DNA from: Tistrella mobilis
Lineage (GTDB): Bacteria; Pseudomonadota; Alphaproteobacteria; Tistrellales; Tistrellaceae
Reading direction: 5' to 3'
Assembly (NCBI RefSeq): GCF_039634785.1
Contig: NZ_JBBIAB010000019.1
Location: forward strand, 29,501 to 93,500
DNA: 64,000 nucleotides
The position numbers were made by a program, and so were the translations under genes. Shown here piece by piece: positions 1 through 8,325 of the stretch. The stretch's first letter is position 1. The number at the start of each line of letters is the position of its first letter. Under the pieces are notes generated by a model. That model made no database searches, had not been told where the DNA came from, and was given only the letters and a program-made list of their open reading frames with translations.

Positions 1-49
1 CGCATCCCCCGCCGCCGCCACCGATCCCCGCACCGGAGATGCCGCATGA
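1..49 (+). CDS. 3' end of an upstream gene, probably the ABC transporter ATPase (partial)
   Basis: A frame starting at base 2 runs open to a TGA at 47-49, which overlaps the ATG of the next gene in an ATGA arrangement. Only about 15 low-complexity, Ala/Pro-rich codons are visible, so no domain can be recognised. In transporters of this type the ATPase gene usually precedes the two permease genes, and that position is the only reason for the proposed identity. Confidence 0.45.
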   Translation, partial: ASPAAATDPRTGDAA

Positions 50-1134
50 GCCCCGCCCGCCTTCTGAAAGGGGCCGCCGTGCCGGTCGGTGCGGTGGTGC
101 TCGCCCTCGTCGTGGGCGCGCTGCTGGTGGCGGCGACCGGCGGCGACCCCGTCGATCTGGGCGCCCAGATCGTCGACCGGGTGCTGCTCGACTATTGGGG
201 CCTGTCCGACCTGCTGTCGCGGATGTCGCCGCTGCTGCTCGCCGGGATCGCGGTGGCCATCCCGCTCCGCGCCGGGCTCTACAATGTCGGTGCCGAGGGG
301 CAGATCTATATGGGCGGCCTGTTTGCGACCGTGATGGCGCTGAACCTGCCCGCGGGCGTGCCGATGCCGGTGGCGGTGCTGGCCGCCAGCCTGGCGGGTG
401 CCGCAGGCGGGGCGCTCTGGGCCGGGATCGCCGGCGTGCTCAAGGCCCGGCGCGGCATCGATGAGGTGGTCACCACGCTGCTCATGAACTATGTGGCGCT
501 CAACCTGGTCAGCTATGCCGCAAGCGGGCCGCTGAAGGCGCCGGGTGCCCCCTATCCCTATTCGCCGGAAATCCCCGAAGCGAGCTTCCTGCCGCTGCTG
601 ATGGCCGATACCGAGGCGCATCTGGGGGTGGTCGTGGGCCTGCTGGTCGCCGTGCTCGCCCGTTTCGCCCTTGGCCGCACGGCCTGGGGCTATGGGGTGG
701 AGGTGGCGGGCAAATCGCCCGGCGCCGCCACCTATGCCGGCATCGCCGTCGGCCGGACCACGGTGATCGCCTTCGCGCTGGGCGGCGCCGCGGCCGGGCT
801 TGCCGGTGCCTTCGAGGTGATCGGCCTCAAGCACCGGCTCTATGCCAATTTCGCCGCCGGCTATGGCTATGACGGGCTGGTGGTCGCCTTCCTGGCGGCC
901 GGCGATCCGGTCTGGTCGGTGATCTCGGCCGCCTTCATGGCGCTGCTGCGCACGGCGGTCACCACGCTGAAAAGCGCCGGTCTGGACGCCACCGCCGTCA
1001 CCATCGTTCAGGGATTGATCGTGCTTTTCGCAGCCTCGGGCCTCGCCCTTCAGCGCTATGGCGCCTTCGACCGGCTGTTTGCCCGCAGGCGCCGACCTGC
1101 CGCCGCCGCAGCGGGCAGCGGAGCCGCATCATGA
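46..1134 (+). CDS. ABC transporter permease, nucleoside/BMP type (YufP-like)
   Basis: This 362-residue, highly hydrophobic protein looks like an inner-membrane permease of the BPD_transp_2 family. Such permeases work with a BmpA-type binding protein and an ATPase to import nucleosides or related solutes. It has about ten membrane segments and a typical NVGAEGQIYMGG stretch near residue 85. The ATG overlaps the stop of the preceding frame, and its own TGA overlaps the next ATG, so the genes are translationally coupled. The basic, Ala-rich tail (about residues 345-362) is cytoplasmic filler. The adjacent RutR-like regulator suggests a purine, pyrimidine or nucleoside substrate, but the sequence does not show it. 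Confidence 0.85.
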   Translation: MSPARLLKGAAVPVGAVVLALVVGALLVAATGGDPVDLGAQIVDRVLLDYWGLSDLLSRMSPLLLAGIAVAIPLRAGLYNVGAEGQIYMGGLFATVMALNLPAGVPMPVAVLAASLAGAAGGALWAGIAGVLKARRGIDEVVTTLLMNYVALNLVSYAASGPLKAPGAPYPYSPEIPEASFLPLLMADTEAHLGVVVGLLVAVLARFALGRTAWGYGVEVAGKSPGAATYAGIAVGRTTVIAFALGGAAAGLAGAFEVIGLKHRLYANFAAGYGYDGLVVAFLAAGDPVWSVISAAFMALLRTAVTTLKSAGLDATAVTIVQGLIVLFAASGLALQRYGAFDRLFARRRRPAAAAAGSGAAS

Positions 1135-2075
1135 TCGACATGCTGACCGATCCCGCCGCCCTGGGCGAGCTTTTCGCCACCATGCTGCGCCTGTCGGTGC
1201 CGCTGGTCTTCGCAGCGCTGGGGGGCGTGTTTTCGGAACGCGCCGGCGTCGTGAACATCAGCCTGGAAGGCTCTATGATCCTGGGTGCCTTCGGGGCCGC
1301 CTGGGGCGCCATCGCCGGCGGCTCCGCCGGCTGGGGCGTGGTGACCGGGGCGCTTGCGGGCGGCATGCTGGGGGCTGCCTTCGGGATCGCCACCATCTAT
1401 GCCGGCGCCAACCAGATCGTCGCCGGCATCGGCGCCAATCTGGCCGGGCTCGGCCTCGCCGCCTTCCTGCACCGGCTGACCGCCGCGGGCCGCGCGGCGG
1501 AAAACCGGGTGCCGGGCTTCGGCGACATCACCATTCCGGGGCTCGCCGACATTCCCATGATCGGCAAGGCCCTGTTCTCGACCGATCCGATGACCTGGGC
1601 CGCCATCCTGGCGGTGCCGCTCGCCGCCCTGATCCTGGCCCGCACCGGCATCGGCCTCAGGCTGAAGGCGGTGGGCGAAAACCCGCGCGCCGCCGATGTC
1701 GCCGGGCTGCCGGTCCGCCTCTACCGGCTGGGCGCGGTCGTCGTCTGCGGCATGCTGGCGGGGCTGGGCGGTGCGGTGCTGGTGCTCTCCCAGGTTTTCC
1801 TGTTCACCGAGGGCATGACCGCGGGCAAGGGCTTCATCGCCGTCGCCGCGGTGATCCTGGGGCGCTGGTCGCCGGTAGGCGCCGCCCTCGCCTGCCTGCT
1901 CTTCGGCCTGTCGGATGCCATTCAGCTCCGGCTGCAATTCGCCAATGGCGACGTGCCCTATCAGCTCTTCGTGGTGCTGCCCTATCTGGCGGCCATCCTC
2001 ACCCTGGTCGGGCTGGTCGGCCGCAGCCGTCCGCCCCAGGCCTCGGGCAGCTTCTATCGACGGGAGAGCCGCTGA
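1131..2075 (+). CDS. ABC transporter permease, nucleoside/BMP type (YufQ-like)
   Basis: This is the second permease of the pair, 314 residues, with eight or more hydrophobic segments and the signature NISLEGSMILGAFGAAW near residues 42-58, which is typical of YufQ-like proteins. It starts at an ATG that shares four bases with the stop of the first permease. The two proteins should form a heterodimeric channel in the inner membrane. The stop is followed after four bases by the start of the TetR-family regulator, so all three genes are probably on one transcript. The substrate is inferred to be a nucleoside or nucleobase. Confidence 0.87.
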   Translation: MIDMLTDPAALGELFATMLRLSVPLVFAALGGVFSERAGVVNISLEGSMILGAFGAAWGAIAGGSAGWGVVTGALAGGMLGAAFGIATIYAGANQIVAGIGANLAGLGLAAFLHRLTAAGRAAENRVPGFGDITIPGLADIPMIGKALFSTDPMTWAAILAVPLAALILARTGIGLRLKAVGENPRAADVAGLPVRLYRLGAVVVCGMLAGLGGAVLVLSQVFLFTEGMTAGKGFIAVAAVILGRWSPVGAALACLLFGLSDAIQLRLQFANGDVPYQLFVVLPYLAAILTLVGLVGRSRPPQASGSFYRRESR

Positions 2076-2079
2076 CCCC

Positions 2080-2733
2080 ATGGATGGCCTGATCCCGCCG
2101 GGCAACCCCGACCACCGCCCCCGCCGCCACCGCGCCTCGGACGAGCGGATCGACCGCATCCTGACCGCGGCGGTGGCGGTGTTCTCGCGCGTCGGGCTCG
2201 ACGGGGCACGGATCGAGGCCATCGCCCGCGAGGCGGGCATGTCGAAAACCAACCTGCTCTATTATTTTCCGACCAAGGAACGGCTTTATACCGCAGCACT
2301 CGACCGGGTGCTCGACCGCTGGCTGGTGCCGCTGCGCGACATGGATGTCGAGGACGATCCGGTGGCCGCGATCCGCGGCTATATCGCCGAAAAGCTCGAC
2401 TGGTCGCGCCGCGACCCGGCCGCCTCCAGGCTCTTCGCCATGGAGATGCTGCGCGGCGCGCCGCTGCTCAAACCCCTGCTCGAGGGCGCGCTGCGCGATC
2501 TGGTCGACGAAAAGAGCCACATCATCCGGGGCTGGATCGCCGCCGGCCGCCTGGCCCCGGTCGACCCGCGCCATCTGATCTTCGCGATCTGGGCGACCAC
2601 CCAGCACTATGCCGATTTCGCGGTTCAGGTCGAGGCGGTCGCAGGCCACACCCTCGACGACCCCGCCTTCGCCACCACCACCGCCGACGCCCTCACCCGG
2701 CTTCTGCTCGACGGGCTGCGGCCGCGGGCGTAA
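2080..2733 (+). CDS. rutR: TetR-family regulator, RutR-like (pyrimidine utilisation)
   Basis: The 217-residue protein has an N-terminal TetR helix-turn-helix (residues about 22-68, with the core GMSKTNLLYYFPTKERLY) and a RutR/YcdC-type C-terminal ligand domain. In Escherichia coli RutR senses uracil and controls pyrimidine use. The open frame extends upstream to 1915, but the ATG at 2080, four bases after the permease stop, gives the normal family length. Its place behind nucleoside-type permeases supports control of nucleobase uptake. Substitution by a closely related TetR subgroup cannot be excluded without a phylogeny. Confidence 0.75.
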   Translation: MDGLIPPGNPDHRPRRHRASDERIDRILTAAVAVFSRVGLDGARIEAIAREAGMSKTNLLYYFPTKERLYTAALDRVLDRWLVPLRDMDVEDDPVAAIRGYIAEKLDWSRRDPAASRLFAMEMLRGAPLLKPLLEGALRDLVDEKSHIIRGWIAAGRLAPVDPRHLIFAIWATTQHYADFAVQVEAVAGHTLDDPAFATTTADALTRLLLDGLRPRA

Positions 2734-2742
2734 CGGCAGCGC

Positions 2743-3309
2743 TCAGTTCCCGGCGCGAAGACGGGCGACGAATGCGGTCAGGCGTTGGGCATCGAGACTG
2801 GCTAGAAAGGCCTGGCGGTCCGGCGTGCTTGTTCTGAGGTTGCGCCGCGCCTTCTCGACGCTCTCACGAATGATGTCTGGATGCTCGCTCTCCAGGTCGC
2901 ACAGGAACAGGTCGGGCGTTTGGCAGCGCAGATCATGCCGTGCAAGCTCTGCTTGAGGGAAGTCCGAAACATTCCATGTGATGATCACGTCCGCCTGCGC
3001 TGAAATGGCCGTCGCCACGACGTGACGATCGCCGATATCAGGAAGCTGGATGCATTCAACAACAGTCGGTTCGCTCACGACATCGGCATCCGGCAGAACC
3101 GCACACATCAGGTCACGCGTCTTCTCCAGTCGGGAGCGGCTTATATCGGGACGATTCTGGACGAGGTTTCGAATCCACTCCTCGTGAATTTTCTGGCTCC
3201 ACTTCGCCTCGACCAGTCCGTCGACGGCGAGTTGCATCAGAAGATTCCGCAGATGAAAAGGGTATAGGACACAGGCGTCATAGACGGCGACAGGCGGCCT
3301 ATAGCTCAT
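2743..3309 (-). CDS. PIN-domain ribonuclease toxin
   Basis: The 188-residue protein opens with a PIN-type metal site (YDACVLYPF, Asp near residue 11) and has further conserved acidic positions around LPDIGDRHVVATA and TWNVSDFP (residues about 90-118). PIN toxins usually cleave RNA when released from their antitoxin. Its ATG overlaps the end of the antitoxin gene by 11 bases, a classic type II toxin-antitoxin layout. Base composition is visibly lower in GC than the flanking genes, which fits horizontal acquisition. The RNA target is unknown. Confidence 0.8.
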   Translation of the reverse strand: MSYRPPVAVYDACVLYPFHLRNLLMQLAVDGLVEAKWSQKIHEEWIRNLVQNRPDISRSRLEKTRDLMCAVLPDADVVSEPTVVECIQLPDIGDRHVVATAISAQADVIITWNVSDFPQAELARHDLRCQTPDLFLCDLESEHPDIIRESVEKARRNLRTSTPDRQAFLASLDAQRLTAFVARLRAGN

Positions 3310-3742
3310 GATGGCAGATCAGGTCTTCGGTGTCCGCCGCCAGCGCATCAAGGGCCTTCTGGCGTGCCTCGCCTGCTGCCTGGAGCTTGAGGACATCGGC
3401 CAGACGCACGCGTCGGTGACTGCCGACCATGCGGAAGGGCAAATCGCCCCGGTCCATACGCAGAACGACCATCGGTCGCGACATGCCGAGGATCTCTGCC
3501 GCTTCGGCAGGCGTGAGTTCCTGATCCTCCGCCAGAACGGCGACCCGTTCGCCTTCGATAAGCGAGGTCAGCAAGGTGCTTACGGCACGCACGGCCCCCT
3601 CGGGCAATATCAGCACGTGCTCGCGCCCATCCTGCCGGACGCGAAGTTCGACCTGATCCGCACCGACGAGGGGCGGCAATGCATCCGCGCTCTCGCGCTC
3701 CCGGACGGGGAGACCGGCATAATGCAGAACACGTGTCGTCAT
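3299..3742 (-). CDS. HTH (excisionase-type) antitoxin of the PIN module
   Basis: The 147-residue protein carries a MerR/excisionase-like helix-turn-helix at about residues 75-125 (LTPAEAAEILGMSRPMVV followed by a basic segment). It should bind DNA and neutralise the PIN toxin. The start at 3742 is chosen because a GGGAGG Shine-Dalgarno lies about nine bases upstream; the longer frame to 4165 runs through the neighbouring hydrolase gene and is not credible. A tandem 9-bp repeat sits 50-70 bases upstream and is a likely autoregulatory operator. Confidence 0.78.
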   Translation of the reverse strand: MTTRVLHYAGLPVRERESADALPPLVGADQVELRVRQDGREHVLILPEGAVRAVSTLLTSLIEGERVAVLAEDQELTPAEAAEILGMSRPMVVLRMDRGDLPFRMVGSHRRVRLADVLKLQAAGEARQKALDALAADTEDLICHHEL

Positions 3743-3793
3743 GAGGCGGGTCCCTCCCTTTGTTGAGGATGTGGGAGGGACAGGCCTCGCGTC

Positions 3794-3811
3794 AATAACT
3801 GAAATAACTGA
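3794..3811 (-). promoter_or_regulatory. Tandem repeat, likely toxin-antitoxin operator
   Basis: Two perfect adjacent copies of AATAACTGA (plus strand) lie 52-69 bases upstream of the antitoxin start, in an AT-rich island. Antitoxins of this class usually repress their own promoter, so this is a plausible binding site. Function is inferred from position only. Confidence 0.45.
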
Positions 3812-3828
3812 AAGTGCCGGCTGCCGCT

Positions 3829-4650
3829 TCAGACCACCGGGCTGATCACCCCCACCGCGCGCCGGAGCACGGCCAGCACCGCTTCGGGCTTTTCGTGCAG
3901 CATCATATGGCCGACGCCATCCAGGGCGGTGACCTCGGCATGGCGGAAGGCGGCGGCGAGGGCGCGGCCCTGCTTTGCCCGGGTCATCTTGTCGGCCTCG
4001 CCCACCACCACATCGACCGGCATGGCGAGGGCGGCGGCAAGGTCGAGCGCGCTGCCGAAGGCGTTGCAGGCGGTGAGGTCGGCATGGAGCACGCCCGCCG
4101 GCGCATCGGCGGCATTGGCGCGGGCCTCGGCGCAATGCGGGCCGTCGGGGATGCCGTAGGACCATTTGTCCATCATCGCCTGGGCGGCAGCCGGGTCGTT
4201 CAGGGTCTGCTGGAGCAGCGCATCGTTCACCGCCATCACGTCGGCCGGCGCCAGAAGAACCAGGCGGTCGACCGTCACCGCGTCGTCGCCGCGGAGCAGC
4301 AGCGCCGTCTCCATCGCGATCAGGGTGCCCATGCTGTGGCCGACCAGCACGGCGCGGCGCACGCCCGCCGCCTTCAGTGCCGCCGCGATCCAGGCGGCAC
4401 TGTCGGAGATGCGGGTGAAGGCCATCCCCTCGCTGCCCTGGCGGCCCGGCAGGTCGAAGGCGATCACCGGCGTGGTGATCGCGGCATCGTCGAAAACCGG
4501 GCGCCAGAAGCGGCGGTTGAGACCGGCGCCATGCAGCAGCACCAGCACCGGTGCATCACCGGCGGCCGGATCGCCCTTCACCCGGGCGGTGGCCGGCTGG
4601 CCGTGCACCATGTAGACGCGCGGATCGGTGGCGGATGGGGTCTCGGTCAT
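3829..4650 (-). CDS. Alpha/beta-fold hydrolase
   Basis: This 273-residue protein has the alpha/beta hydrolase features in order: an HGAG oxyanion segment (LLHGAGLNRRFW, about residue 40), the nucleophile elbow GHSMG (about residue 107), an Asp region (VVVGEADKMT) and a final His (DGVGHMMLHEKP). The substrate is unknown. The start at 4650 is preceded by a GAGGA ribosome site; the longer frame to 4941 runs back into bdhA. The gene lies 49 bases downstream of bdhA on the same strand, so co-transcription is likely. Confidence 0.85.
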   Translation of the reverse strand: MTETPSATDPRVYMVHGQPATARVKGDPAAGDAPVLVLLHGAGLNRRFWRPVFDDAAITTPVIAFDLPGRQGSEGMAFTRISDSAAWIAAALKAAGVRRAVLVGHSMGTLIAMETALLLRGDDAVTVDRLVLLAPADVMAVNDALLQQTLNDPAAAQAMMDKWSYGIPDGPHCAEARANAADAPAGVLHADLTACNAFGSALDLAAALAMPVDVVVGEADKMTRAKQGRALAAAFRHAEVTALDGVGHMMLHEKPEAVLAVLRRAVGVISPVV

Positions 4651-4699
4651 CGGGGGGCGTTTCCTCGGCTGGTTCTTGTTGGTGATGATGAAGACGGGA

Positions 4700-5479
4700 T
4701 CAGCGGGCGGTCCAGGCACCATCGACCGGCAGCGAAATGCCGGTGATGTTGTCGGCGGCGGCGCTGCACAGGAAGACCGCCACGCCACCCAGCTGTTCCG
4801 GGGTGGTGAAGCGCAGGGTCGGCTGCTTCTCGGCCAGCAGGTCGCGGCTGGCTTCCTCGATCGAAATGCCGTGCTCCTTGGACTTGGCCTCGATCTGGCG
4901 TTCGACCAGCGGCGTGCGCACCCAGCCCGGGCAGATCGCATTGCAGGTGACGCCGGTCTCGGCAGTTTCGAGCGCGGTGACCTTGGTCAGGCCGACGATG
5001 CCGTGCTTGGCCGCCACATAGGCCGATTTTTCGGCCGAGGCGACCAGGCCATGGGCCGAGGCGATGTTCAGGATCCGGCCCCAGCCCTTGGCCTTCATGC
5101 CCGGCAGCGCCAGCCGGCTGGTGTGGAAGGCGGAGGACAGGTTGATGGCAATGATCCGGTCCCACTGCTCGACCGGGAAATCCTCGATCTTCGCCACATG
5201 CTGGATGCCGGCATTGTTGACCAGAATGTCGATCCCGTTCGGGGCTGCATTGGCGAACAGCGCCTCGATCTCGGCGGGCTTGCTCATATCGGCGCCGTCA
5301 TAGACGACCTTCACCCCGGCCTCGGCCTGGATCTCGGCCACCAGCGCCTCGATCTGCGCTGCGTCGCCGAAACCGTTCAGGACCAGATCGGCGCCGGCCA
5401 AGGCCAGCGCGCGGGCGATGGCCAGCCCGATACCGCTGGTCGACCCGGTGACGAGCGCGGTCTTACCCTTGAGATTCAT
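4700..5479 (-). CDS. bdhA: 3-hydroxybutyrate dehydrogenase
   Basis: This is a 259-residue short-chain dehydrogenase with the NAD-binding motif TGSTSGIG at residues 11-18, the NNAG motif near 88, and a catalytic Ser-Tyr-Lys set (NIASAHGL, then YVAAKHG). The family-specific segments FTTPEQLGG and LPVDGAW at the C-terminus match bacterial BdhA. The enzyme interconverts 3-hydroxybutyrate and acetoacetate in the cytoplasm, the step after polyhydroxybutyrate breakdown. It is the first gene of a probable two-gene unit with the hydrolase. A long divergent upstream region separates it from the cyclase-family gene. Confidence 0.9.
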   Translation of the reverse strand: MNLKGKTALVTGSTSGIGLAIARALALAGADLVLNGFGDAAQIEALVAEIQAEAGVKVVYDGADMSKPAEIEALFANAAPNGIDILVNNAGIQHVAKIEDFPVEQWDRIIAINLSSAFHTSRLALPGMKAKGWGRILNIASAHGLVASAEKSAYVAAKHGIVGLTKVTALETAETGVTCNAICPGWVRTPLVERQIEAKSKEHGISIEEASRDLLAEKQPTLRFTTPEQLGGVAVFLCSAAADNITGISLPVDGAWTAR

Positions 5480-5958
5480 GACGAAACGGCTCCTCTGAAC
5501 TCTGACGGCGCCGCCCGCCTCCGGAAGCCCTTCCGGAGGATCCCGCAGCGCCGTGGCAGTCTAGCCCCGCCCGCCCCGCCGCCGCCAGCATCAAGGCCTG
5601 TCCCGGCTGCTGCATCGCAACATGGTCACATGCATACTGTCGCAGTCTCCCTTTCCTCAAACCATGTTTAAAGTGACCGAAATATCAAGAAAGCAGACGT
5701 AAGATTTCTTACAACGCATCCAATTTATAATCAGCTTGCGTGACGATAACATTCAGTTAACCATCTAAGCAAAGGGACGGCATCCGGAGCGATCTCCGGG
5801 ACTGAACGACACGTCCCGACGGCATGCACCCCGCCACGATGACGATGGCGGGGGCTGCAGGTGGACCGGCTGCCACTTCTGCCCAACGGAGCGGCCGGCC
5901 ACGTCAGGCAGCGGCCCGGCCCGATCTGCCGGACCGCGAAGGGAGGAGAAGACCAGGT
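5480..5958. other. Divergent intergenic region between bdhA and the cyclase gene
   Basis: This 479-base region has an AT-rich core (about 5640-5765) inside GC-rich flanks and must hold the promoters of both divergent genes. It contains the palindrome listed separately at 5699-5712. I see no credible gene. The open frame that starts at 5824 is only an upstream extension of the cyclase frame. Confidence 0.6.
5699..5712. promoter_or_regulatory. Palindrome, candidate operator
   Basis: GTAAGA and TCTTAC form a perfect inverted repeat with a TT spacer, inside the AT-rich centre of the bdhA/cyclase intergenic region. It has the size of a site for a dimeric repressor. The binding protein is unknown. 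Confidence 0.3.
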
Positions 5959-6948
5959 ATGATCACGAACCGTCAGGGGACGGGCGCGTCCGTCCGCCGG
6001 CATGGCCGGCGCCTTGCACGCACCGCCGCAGCCACGGCCATGGGATGTCTGATCGCCGGCACCGCACTGGCTGCCGACGACTGGACCAAGTCCAAATGGG
6101 GCCCGGATGACGAGATCGGCGCCGCCAACAATCTGAGCCCCGAGAAGGTTCTCGAGGCGGCCCAGCTGATCAAGACCGGCAAGACCTATCCGCTGGGTAT
6201 CGAGACCAATTCCAAGACGCCGGCCTATGCGCCGCGCGGCTTCAAGATCTATGTCGTCCAGCCGGGTCAGGCCCAGGGCGGCAGCCTGGGGCCGACCAAG
6301 ACCACCTATAACGACGACATCATCGAAGGCTGGCTGGGCATCGGCAGCCAGATCGACGGTCTTGGCCATATCGGCATCGACGGCACCTATTACAACGGCC
6401 ATCAGGCCAAGGACTTCGCCGCGATGACCGGGCTCACCAAGCTCGGCATCGAAAAGGTGCCGCCGATCACCACCCGCGGCGTGCTGCTCGACATGGCCGC
6501 CCATTACGGGACCGACATCGTCAAGGAAGGCACCGCCTTCAACAAGGCGGAGATCGACGAGGTCGCGAAGAAGCAGGGCGTCGAGATCCGCAAGGGCGAC
6601 GTGGTGCTGTTCAACACCGGCTGGATCAGCCTGATCGGCAAGGACGACAAGCGCTATTCGAGCGGCGAGCCCGGGCTCGGCCGCGAAGGCGCACGCTATC
6701 TGGCCGAAAAGGGCGTGGTCGCGATCGGTGCCGACAGCTGGGCGCTGGAAGCCATTCCCTTCGAGGAAGGCGCCGGCGTGTTCGAGGTGCACCAGATCCT
6801 GCTGCCCCAGAACGGCGTCTATATCCTCGAGAACATGAACACCGCCGAACTCGCCAAAGACAAGGCTTACGAGTTCATGTTCGTGCTGGGCCAGCCCCGC
6901 TACACCGGCGCGGTGCAGGCGATCATCAACCCGGTCGCCATCCGCTGA
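5959..6948 (+). CDS. Exported cyclase-family (kynurenine formamidase-like) hydrolase
   Basis: The 329-residue protein begins with a basic region and a hydrophobic segment ending in an Ala-rich cleavage site (GTALAA, about residue 35), so it is probably exported to the periplasm. The mature part resembles the metal-dependent cyclase family (PF04199), with the metal-site segment GLGHIGIDGTYYNGH near residue 135 and the conserved end region around EVHQILLPQNGVYILENMN. The start at 5959 has a strong GGAGGAG ribosome site; the frame up to 5824 lacks one. The true substrate, an amide or a cyclic ester, is not evident. Confidence 0.8.
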   Translation: MITNRQGTGASVRRHGRRLARTAAATAMGCLIAGTALAADDWTKSKWGPDDEIGAANNLSPEKVLEAAQLIKTGKTYPLGIETNSKTPAYAPRGFKIYVVQPGQAQGGSLGPTKTTYNDDIIEGWLGIGSQIDGLGHIGIDGTYYNGHQAKDFAAMTGLTKLGIEKVPPITTRGVLLDMAAHYGTDIVKEGTAFNKAEIDEVAKKQGVEIRKGDVVLFNTGWISLIGKDDKRYSSGEPGLGREGARYLAEKGVVAIGADSWALEAIPFEEGAGVFEVHQILLPQNGVYILENMNTAELAKDKAYEFMFVLGQPRYTGAVQAIINPVAIR

Positions 6949-7080
6949 GCGAAGGCGGCCGAGGCTTCGTGGCCGTCATGCGACGAGGCAGCAGGCATGA
7001 CGGCGACGCGGCATGGGCGGGTGCTCCCTCCTGTCTCCCCGCCTGCCCGTGCCACTCGGGGCGGCGCCGGTGCGGCCCGG

Positions 7081-7122
7081 CGCAGGGCGCCGTCCCGTTT
7101 TCACTTCGCAGGGCGCCGTCCC
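7081..7122 (+). repeat. Short direct repeat
   Basis: A 16-base sequence, CGCAGGGCGCCGTCCC, occurs at 7081-7096 and again at 7107-7122 in the non-coding space between two convergent genes. Its role is unknown and it may be a small slippage duplication. Confidence 0.6.
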
Positions 7123-7136
7123 TCTTCGTTCTGAAC

Positions 7137-7175
7137 GACGACACCCCCTCCGGCAGGCCCGGAGGGGGTGTCGTC
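7137..7175. terminator. Strong hairpin between convergent genes
   Basis: A perfect 17-bp stem (left arm 7137-7153, right arm 7159-7175) with a 5-base loop sits one base beyond the stop of the minus-strand hydrolase and downstream of the cyclase gene. There is no clear T-run on either side, so termination efficiency is uncertain, but the location fits a bidirectional terminator. Confidence 0.6.
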
Positions 7176-7176
7176 A

Positions 7177-8031
7177 TCAGCGCGGCAGATCGTGGAAACT
7201 GTCGGTCAACAGATCGACCACCAGGCCTTCGCGGGCGATGAAAGCGCCGGGCCACATCACCGCGGCCGCCGCCCCCACCCGGTCCATGAAATCATCCTCG
7301 TGATCCGGGTCGTGATGGAAGATGGCGAGCCGGCGCGCCCCGGCCATCCGGGCCAGGCGCACCCCTTCCTGCCAGGTGGAATGCCCCCAGCCGGCCTTGG
7401 CCGGGTATTCGTCGTCGGTATAGGTGCTGTCATAGATGGCGAGGTCCACCCCGTCCATCAGCGCCAGCACGTTCTGGTCCGGCCCGTCGGGGCGATGTTC
7501 GGTATCGGTGATGTAGGCTACAGACCGGCCGGCATGGTCGATGCGATAACCGGTAGCACCGTCGGGGTGGTTGAGCGGCAGGGTCCGGACCCGGATGTCG
7601 GGGCCCAGCATCAGCGTATCGCCGGCGGCGAAATCGTCGAAGGTCATTTCGGCATTCATCGCCTCCAGCGGCACCGGAAAGGTCGGGGCCTGCATCTGGC
7701 GGTCGATGACCCGCCGGATGCCGCCCGACGCGATCAGATGGCCGGCCAGCACTTCGAACCGGTTGCCGCGGCGGAAGGCGGGCGAGAAGAAGGGGAAGCC
7801 CACGATGTGGTCCCAATGGGTGTGCGACAGCAGCAGCGTGGCCGTGCGCACGCCCGCAAGGTTCATGTGGTGCCCCAGCTCGCGGATGCCGGTGCCGGCA
7901 TCGAAGATCAGCTGGCGGTCCCCACAGGTCACCGCCACGCATGACGTGTTGCCGCCATAGCGCATATGACGGGGTGTGGGGCAGGCGATGCTGCCGCGTA
8001 CCCCCCAGAAGGCGACTGAAAAGGTCATCAT
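7177..8031 (-). CDS. Metallo-beta-lactamase-fold hydrolase (paralogue 1)
   Basis: The 284-residue protein has the MBL-fold metal motif HTHWDH (about residue 77), an N-terminal signature FWGVRGSIACP, and later His/Asp ligands (ITDTEH, FHHDPDHEDD). This subgroup is annotated loosely as phosphodiesterase-like or PhnP-like; the substrate is unknown. It starts at the MM pair (8031 or 8028). It is clearly paralogous to the divergent gene at 8326 over its whole length, including the segments YGGNTSC, LIFDAGTG and GWGHSTW. Confidence 0.82.
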   Translation of the reverse strand: MMTFSVAFWGVRGSIACPTPRHMRYGGNTSCVAVTCGDRQLIFDAGTGIRELGHHMNLAGVRTATLLLSHTHWDHIVGFPFFSPAFRRGNRFEVLAGHLIASGGIRRVIDRQMQAPTFPVPLEAMNAEMTFDDFAAGDTLMLGPDIRVRTLPLNHPDGATGYRIDHAGRSVAYITDTEHRPDGPDQNVLALMDGVDLAIYDSTYTDDEYPAKAGWGHSTWQEGVRLARMAGARRLAIFHHDPDHEDDFMDRVGAAAAVMWPGAFIAREGLVVDLLTDSFHDLPR

Positions 8032-8325
8032 GCGCCTGTTCGTGGTGATCGGCCTGTCGTCTTCAGAACCGTAGTGTGCGGCGGCGTTCCGGGCAAGATG
8101 TGCGCGGTTTGCATCACGCCACCGAAGCAGGCAAACTGCCGTTCGGGAGACCTGAGGATCACCGCCGGGAGAGCGGTGGCCGAAAGGACAGGGACCGCCG
8201 GAGAGCCACCGGTGCGGGCCGGCCATGCCGGAACCGCATGGGGCGTCGTCGCATCCCTGTCACCATATACCTGTAGAGCACGCGGGGTCGGACAGGAGAG
8301 GCCGCTCGAAACGGCGGGTAAGGGA

